From: Sphingomicrobium aestuariivivum
Lineage (GTDB): Bacteria; Pseudomonadota; Alphaproteobacteria; Sphingomonadales; Sphingomonadaceae
Direction: 5' to 3'
Length of the DNA: 64,000 nucleotides
Assembly: GCF_024721585.1 (NCBI RefSeq)
Contig: NZ_CP102629.1
Coordinates: forward strand, 2,118,501 to 2,182,500
The notes under the pieces were generated by a model, which saw nothing but the letters and a program-made list of their open reading frames with translations, was not told where the DNA came from and did not search any database. Shown piece by piece: positions 62,630 through 64,000 of this stretch. Numbering within the stretch: the stretch's first letter is position 1; the number at the start of each line of letters is the position of its first letter. The translations under genes and the position numbers were made by a program.

Positions 62630-64000
62630 CTAGAGGCAGGCCTCGAGATAGGGCTGGTCGAAGCCGAACTGCTTGGCCTTTTCCATCGTATAGGGACGCA
62701 GGCCCATCGAGCGATATTCGCCGATGATTTTCCCGTCGGGCGTCTCGTCGTGATATTCGAACTTGAACAGTTCCTGCGTCACGATGACATCGCCTTCCAT
62801 CCCGATCACCTCGGTGATGTTGGTGGTGCGGCGCGAACCGTCGCGAAGGCGCTTCACCTGCACGATGAGGTCGACCGAATCCGCGATCTGGCGCGAAATC
62901 GCGTCCTTCGGGATCTTGATGTCGCCCATCATGACCATGTTCTCCATACGCGCGAGACATTCGCGCGGGCTGTTGGAGTGGAGCGTCGCCATCGAGCCGT
63001 CGTGGCCCGTGTTCATCGCGGCCAGGAGGTCGAAACATTCCTGGCCACGGATTTCGCCGAGGATGATGCGGTCGGGACGCATACGCAGGGCGTTGATGAC
63101 GAGGTCGCGAATGGAGATCGCGCCCTGGCCTTCGAGGTTGGCGGGACGGGTTTCGAGCGGCAGCCAGTGCGGCTGCTGCAGCCGCAGTTCGGCGGCGTCT
63201 TCGATGGTGATCACGCGTTCGCCCGGGTCGATCATCTTCGACAGGGCGTTGAGCATGGTCGTCTTACCCGAACCCGTACCGCCCGAGATGACGATGTTCA
63301 TGCGGCTCGCGCCAGCGATCTTGAGGCAGGTCGCCATTTTCTCCGACATGGAGCCGAAACCGCGCATCATGTCGATGGTAATCGGCTTGTCGGAGAACTT
63401 ACGAATCGAGATCGCCGTGCCCTTGAGCGACAGCGGCGGGATGATCACGTTCACACGCGAACCATCCTTCAAGCGGGCGTCGGCCAGCGGGGTGGTCTGG
63501 TCGACGCGGCGGCCGACCTGGTTCACGATGCGCTGCGCGATCTGGAACAGATGCTCCTCGTCGCGGAACTGGATCTTGGCGAGCGTGAGTTTGCCCTTGC
63601 GCTCGATGAAGGTCTGGTCGGGACCGTTGACCATGATGTCCGAGACGGCCGGATCGGCGAGAAGCTCTTCAAGCGGGCCGAGGCCGAGCAGTTCGTCGAC
63701 CAGCACCTTTTCCAGCGCGAACTGTTCGCGGCGGTTCAGCGTGATCTTCAGCTCGCCCAGCACTTCGGAAATGATCGGGCGGAATTCCTCGGCCAGCTCG
63801 TCCTTGCCGAGGGTGGCAGCGGCCTCGGGATCGACGCGCTCGAGCAGGCGGGGAAGGACCTGGTCCTTGATCTTGTTGACGCTGGCCTCGAAGCCTTCGC
63901 CGCTATTGTCTTCCTTGTGATCGGAATTCATGCGGTCGTTGAGCTTGTCCATCGCGGACAGGCTCGCGGCACCGCCGCCGGAGGAAGAGGCTTCCTCTAC
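62630..64000 (-). CDS. cpaF: Tad pilus assembly ATPase CpaF (5' end beyond window)
   Basis: 440 residues from an ATG at 63952, but the frame stays open to the window edge (encoding a Ser/Gly/Ala-rich stretch), and sphingomonad CpaF proteins carry a longer proline-rich N-terminus, so the start probably lies outside. N-terminal domain 'KDQVLPRLLERVDPEAAATL', Walker A 'ISGGTGSGKTTMLNAL', Walker B region 'LRMRPDRIILGEIRGQE' and His box 'NTGHDGSMATLHSNSP'. It powers Flp pilus assembly; the orphan Flp pilin gene at 5.2 kb may provide its subunit. The 133-base gap to the methyltransferase holds no gene. Confidence 0.92.
   Translation of the reverse strand, partial: VEEASSSGGGAASLSAMDKLNDRMNSDHKEDNSGEGFEASVNKIKDQVLPRLLERVDPEAAATLGKDELAEEFRPIISEVLGELKITLNRREQFALEKVLVDELLGLGPLEELLADPAVSDIMVNGPDQTFIERKGKLTLAKIQFRDEEHLFQIAQRIVNQVGRRVDQTTPLADARLKDGSRVNVIIPPLSLKGTAISIRKFSDKPITIDMMRGFGSMSEKMATCLKIAGASRMNIVISGGTGSGKTTMLNALSKMIDPGERVITIEDAAELRLQQPHWLPLETRPANLEGQGAISIRDLVINALRMRPDRIILGEIRGQECFDLLAAMNTGHDGSMATLHSNSPRECLARMENMVMMGDIKIPKDAISRQIADSVDLIVQVKRLRDGSRRTTNITEVIGMEGDVIVTQELFKFEYHDETPDGKIIGEYRSMGLRPYTMEKAKQFGFDQPYLEACL

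Overview
The window looks like a piece of an alphaproteobacterial chromosome, most likely Sphingomonadales (a Sphingomonas or Sphingomicrobium type organism). Support comes from the high G+C content, the CpdR receiver, a DUF1013/TrcR protein, a SapC-family protein, a DUF1192 protein, an HWE-type histidine kinase, a proline-rich OmpA-type barrel, and a Rhodobacter-type gene transfer agent (GTA) cluster embedded among housekeeping genes. There are no rRNA genes, insertion sequences or CRISPR arrays. Two tRNA genes are present (Arg-CCT and Val-GAC). No family assignment was checked against a database; all come from reading motifs.

Layout. 1-10.5 kb is housekeeping: a helical protein cut by the window edge, xerC, accA, an M48 lipoprotein protease, an orphan Flp pilin, a methyltransferase divergent from comF, a monothiol/dithiol glutaredoxin (grxC), a nitrilase-family amidase, tRNA-Arg, folE and a GAF-PAS-HWE sensor kinase. 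10.5-27.0 kb is a GTA cluster with the RcGTA gene order: large terminase, portal, DUF6127 protein, prohead protease, HK97 capsid, head-tail adaptors, tail tube, tail chaperones, short tape measure, distal tail protein, hub, NlpC/P60 peptidase, baseplate protein and a DUF2793 protein. It has no integrase, replication, repressor or lysis genes. Its main oddity is a three-gene spike module (15106-17834: a 754-residue beta-helix protein, a 46-residue ORF and a fibre-adaptor-like protein) inserted directly after the capsid gene, behind a strong intrinsic terminator. A second oddity is that a TIM-barrel-like region appears in gp12 rather than in gp15.

27-36 kb holds cell-envelope and repair genes: a proline-rich OMP, a separate OmpA C-terminal-domain protein, a Cu/Zn superoxide dismutase lipoprotein, uvrA with a near-consensus alphaproteobacterial SOS box, a membrane-anchored LytTR regulator, an amidohydrolase, an RNA 2',3'-cyclic phosphodiesterase and a Bax-inhibitor-1 family protein. 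36-43.5 kb holds a glutathione transferase, two secreted peptidases (M28 and S9), clpA and DUF1192.

43.5-57 kb is mixed metabolism and RNA modification: quinone oxidoreductase, trcR, xseB-ispA-coaD-ppi-queA (a compact co-directional run), HdeD-like and LysM proteins, a DUF481 protein, tgt, a mannosyltransferase-like membrane protein, a RhlE-type helicase, a SapC-like protein and an N-formylglutamate amidohydrolase. The presence of both queA and tgt shows queuosine tRNA modification. 57.5-64 kb has cpdR, tRNA-Val, a four-gene sulfur-handling operon (MBL persulfide-dioxygenase-like, two YeeE/YedE halves, TauE/SafE), a single-domain receiver, a DksA-like zinc-finger protein cotranscribed with a lipoprotein-like methyltransferase, and cpaF (Tad pilus ATPase) running off the right edge.

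No stretch longer than about 300 bases lacks a gene; the larger gaps (10513-10742, 26971-27020, 32037-32171, 62497-62629) are described in the entries or hold only putative promoters.
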